Shown one piece after another: positions 55,201 to 56,672 of a stretch of DNA of 56,672 bases. Position 1 is the first letter of the stretch. Each line of letters starts with the position of its first letter. The stretch is taken from NCBI GenBank assembly GCA_016868915.1, contig VGFL01000002.1:1-56672 (forward strand), written 5' to 3'. The notes under the pieces were generated by a model. That model had not been told where the DNA came from. It made no database searches and saw only the letters and a list, made by a program, of their open reading frames with translations. This DNA is from Bacteroidota bacterium. GTDB taxonomy: Bacteria > Bacteroidota > Bacteroidia > Flavobacteriales_D > Crocinitomicaceae. The position numbers and the translations under genes are program-made.

Positions 55201-56672
55201 TTACGTTGATGGATCAATAATTGTATCTGGATTTACACCAGGAAATCTATTGGTTGAAAGAATTGGAAATGGTACCACTAGTCTTTCTGGATCGGCCAGT
55301 GAAATTAATATCCTAGAGTTGACATCAACTGGATCGAATGTTCAAACTATCGTCAACCAATTTACCGGTGTAAATTTATTAACTGAAGGAGGTAGTACTA
55401 CTTCCAACGGATATTTCAACTCATATGACCTTCGAGTGGGCTTTACCGGCCAAAATACCCCAATAGGAACGGCATCAGCTTCTTCACTAAATTTAAAAGC
55501 TGTAAACGTTCTGGATGCGGGCGCCTATGTTGTGAAAAGGGTTGAACTTCCGACCGGTGGCCCGTTGGCAACCCCGCCGTCTCCGTTTTCAGGAAGTAAC
55601 ATGAGAAGTGTTATTCCGATTACTGACTCAACCTTTTATGTATCGGGAACGAGTACTCAACAAACGGGAAATCCAGTTACTGGTGGTTTGTGGTACTACA
55701 ATGGTAACTCTTTTAATCAAATTAATAACTCAACTACTGGTTTTCCGACCAATTTTAGAAATGTTGAAATATTTAACGGCCAATTGTATTTTTCTTCGGC
55801 AACAGGAAATTTTTTAGGTATATCAAAAATAGGAAATGGTCTCCCTACATCCTCCAATGAAATTCCCGAGTCAGTGATATTCATGGGTGCTGGCGCAAGT
55901 CCTTACGGATTTTCCTTTAGCCCGGATAACAAAATCTGTTACATCAGTGATGATCGAGCTTCTGTGGTAGGTGGTGTCCAAAAATGGGTCAAAACCGGTG
56001 AAACTTGGAATTTGGCCTATATTTTGGGTTCGGGCGCAACAAACATTGGTGCGCGTGGATTAACTGTAGATTATTCGGGTGAATTTCCGGTAATATACGC
56101 AACAACAGCGGAGTCTTCATCAAATCGTTTGATAAAAATAATAGATAATGGGGCTCAGGCTGCAGCGACAACAATTGCTACTGCTGGAACTAATTTTATT
56201 TTTAGAGGAGTTGATTTTTCACCAGCTTTAACACCTAGTGCACCTGTAATTAGCAGTGTTGTACAACCAAATTGTTCATCAACAACGGGTTCTGTAATAT
56301 TGTCAGGATTACCGGCTGAACAATGGAGTATTTACGGTCATCCAAATGGTAGTATCACGGGCAGTGGTTCAACTGTTCAAATCGATAATCTTCCATACGG
56401 TCAGTATCAGTTCTCTGTTACAACCATAAATGGCCGAACTTCAACTCAGTCAGCTTCTGTAACAATAAATAATACAACTCCTACAAACCTACTCTGTTGG
56501 GAGACTGCGACATGCAATCAAGCCACGGGTCAGTGGGAAATTACGGGAACCCAAGCGCCTCAACCCGCAACTGCCTGTTACCAAACAGCTACGTTCAATA
56601 CTACAACGTGTCAGTGGGACGTAGCAGGAACACAAGCGCCTCAACCAACAGCAACGAACTGTTGGGACAACT
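52226..56672 (+). CDS. Giant modular surface protein, continues past the window
   Basis: One frame of 1,482 codons from the ATG at 52226 runs open to the right edge. A signal peptide (to about residue 37, ending HLFSQ) leads to two beta-rich domains (to about 400). Three Listeria-Bacteroides-type repeats of about 70 residues follow (about 406-630), with GYTFDGWNT, GYSFTGWNS and GYSFNGWFV. Two YDG-type domains (KIYDGN at about 755 and 840) and an MBG-like domain (about 909-1000) are next, then a propeller-like region (about 1010-1335). A Cys-rich repeat array starts near residue 1424. The missing end probably bears a type IX secretion signal. GC and codon use look richer than in the neighbouring genes. 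Confidence 0.85.
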   Translation, partial: MNLTKIFPILTFRVWMTALLLFLQMIFINHLFSQSAGFNSTYAILSINGGANAYYDLQATTSNPDFNGSNLGLFYTGTNTLTLKGAEHNVYKCGSSDLTSTRLMYRIYPTSGTGGSFTSINVNWASGFNNGCGGQDQQWSLTNNNLDVLAGLSAGSYFLEVYSEATVTNCCGGTVYAGNNGANYKASFTIAPMSLTSAGVAVVENFDNIGSSATAALPSGFKFGQNVSFANGVLATTLAAGSTGTGVLTGSSGGAYYNFANGITASSTDRSVGFLSTGSFTSPRDLMLQIQNNTGSSVSQLQISFDYEKYRSGTRAFNLNFFQSLDGVSWTPVISGDESFAADAGNTTIFNPPTSISKNVNITGLNVQNGNFIYLKWTYTGVGGSSNGQAIGIDNVSVTAINPSFNVTYDGNSNTGGTAPTDATNYSSGSTVTVLGNTGSLARTGYTFDGWNTLANGSGTDRPAGSTFSISANTTLFAKWAANSNTITFDGNGATSGATASQNISTAASANLTANGFIRAGYSFTGWNSTSDGTGTSYADQSSYTMGTSNVTLYAQWTANNLTVTFDSQGGSSIPNGSTVTGGSVSNPGNPTQSGYSFNGWFVSASGGIAVSFPYSHGETSDFTLFAQWTAASVPIIDQVALTSPLTNVYGTASSAVSFQAAGSNLTENILASAEAGYEVSLDNIAYSNTVTVSPGTTIYLRNAATKGAGTYNSMNAVLLSSSGASSQYVSSSSSGNIVSTKEITVSGITISNKIYDGNTTATVGGSSAYSGLENGESFAVVGTPVASFDNKNVGVAKPISIVGFLSPSSNYSTTQPSNLTADISPLLINVENPQVNSKIYDGNLSATITASLNGAVAGDVVTFIGTGTFASPNAGTNIPVTSNATLGGSDGGNYTIQQPLGLQGNITAKSLSISANNVTKAIGQVITGGAGSTAFTSTGLVVPETIGSVTISYGSASAATGDGAVVGTYPNQVTPSNAVGGSFDANNYSITYVDGSIIVSGFTPGNLLVERIGNGTTSLSGSASEINILELTSTGSNVQTIVNQFTGVNLLTEGGSTTSNGYFNSYDLRVGFTGQNTPIGTASASSLNLKAVNVLDAGAYVVKRVELPTGGPLATPPSPFSGSNMRSVIPITDSTFYVSGTSTQQTGNPVTGGLWYYNGNSFNQINNSTTGFPTNFRNVEIFNGQLYFSSATGNFLGISKIGNGLPTSSNEIPESVIFMGAGASPYGFSFSPDNKICYISDDRASVVGGVQKWVKTGETWNLAYILGSGATNIGARGLTVDYSGEFPVIYATTAESSSNRLIKIIDNGAQAAATTIATAGTNFIFRGVDFSPALTPSAPVISSVVQPNCSSTTGSVILSGLPAEQWSIYGHPNGSITGSGSTVQIDNLPYGQYQFSVTTINGRTSTQSASVTINNTTPTNLLCWETATCNQATGQWEITGTQAPQPATACYQTATFNTTTCQWDVAGTQAPQPTATNCWDN
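56495..56672 (+). repeat. Tandem 27-28-residue Cys repeats inside the surface protein
   Basis: Units start with TGT codons at 56495, 56576 and 56660, spaced 81 and 84 bases. Each unit reads roughly CYxTATxN..TxQW..xGTQAPQP. The first copy has Cys in place of the Phe of TATFN and Gly in place of Cys in TCQW. The array runs off the window, so copy number is unknown. Confidence 0.8.

Overview
The window looks like a chromosomal segment of a member of the Bacteroidota, most likely Flavobacteriia and possibly close to Fluviicola/Crocinitomicaceae (an inference). The reasons are an AT-rich genome, many -7 boxes of the Bacteroidota type TAnnTTTG, a fused LpxC-FabZ enzyme, lineage-typical families (DUF4301, DUF3078, DUF3467, DUF5606, bacterial GH3, FISUMP) and secreted adhesin-like proteins. 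About 54 protein genes, one small disrupted gene and one RNA gene (tmRNA) are supported. No tRNA, rRNA, CRISPR array or transposase was seen.

Layout. 1-3971 is the most unusual part. A sigma-54 activator with an RtcR-like N-terminal CARF domain faces a divergent operon: a small disrupted ORF, a VWA protein, a DnaB-like ATPase without the DnaB N-domain, and a gene cut by the window edge. A -24/-12 site lies between them. 3996-6298 holds a methyltransferase and an ALDH7-type dehydrogenase. 6515-10458 is a lipid A block (DUF4258-like, lpxD, lpxC-fabZ, lpxA). 10484-18913 mixes DUF4301, an O-methyltransferase-like protein, DUF3089, DUF3078, trxB, DUF3467, a JmjC-like cupin with a YkgJ-type cysteine protein, DUF5606 and PAP2. 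18976-31298 is core: hemE, an OmpA-family protein, ffh, ferredoxin, an SGNH-LysM protein, clpC, gyrA and a TPR protein.

31414-33188 holds ssrA (tmRNA), followed by a second, imperfect copy of its 3' end, 21-bp direct repeats, a small GIY-YIG nuclease and a FISUMP protein. It looks like the scar or body of a small mobile element at the tmRNA gene. 33610-41068 has an unknown membrane protein, gltX-folB, a phosphoribosyltransferase-murQ pair, a NatAB-like ABC exporter and a Ppx/GppA phosphatase. 41080-51984 is mostly on the minus strand: a glycine/ornithine-lipid acyltransferase pair, a four-gene operon with wecB, radC, hldD, a deoxynucleoside kinase, GH3 and two small membrane proteins. A cyclophilin lies on the plus strand. 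52226 to the right edge is one open frame of over 1,480 codons encoding a large modular surface protein that continues beyond the window.

The genes group into outer-envelope building (lpx block, hldD, wecB, acyltransferases, murQ), core information processing and proteostasis (gyrA, ffh, clpC, gltX, ssrA), and one inducible stress-response-like locus at the left edge. Several start codons were moved downstream because the longer reading frame begins inside or upstream of a -7 promoter box, or because a 4-bp stop/start overlap fits better.
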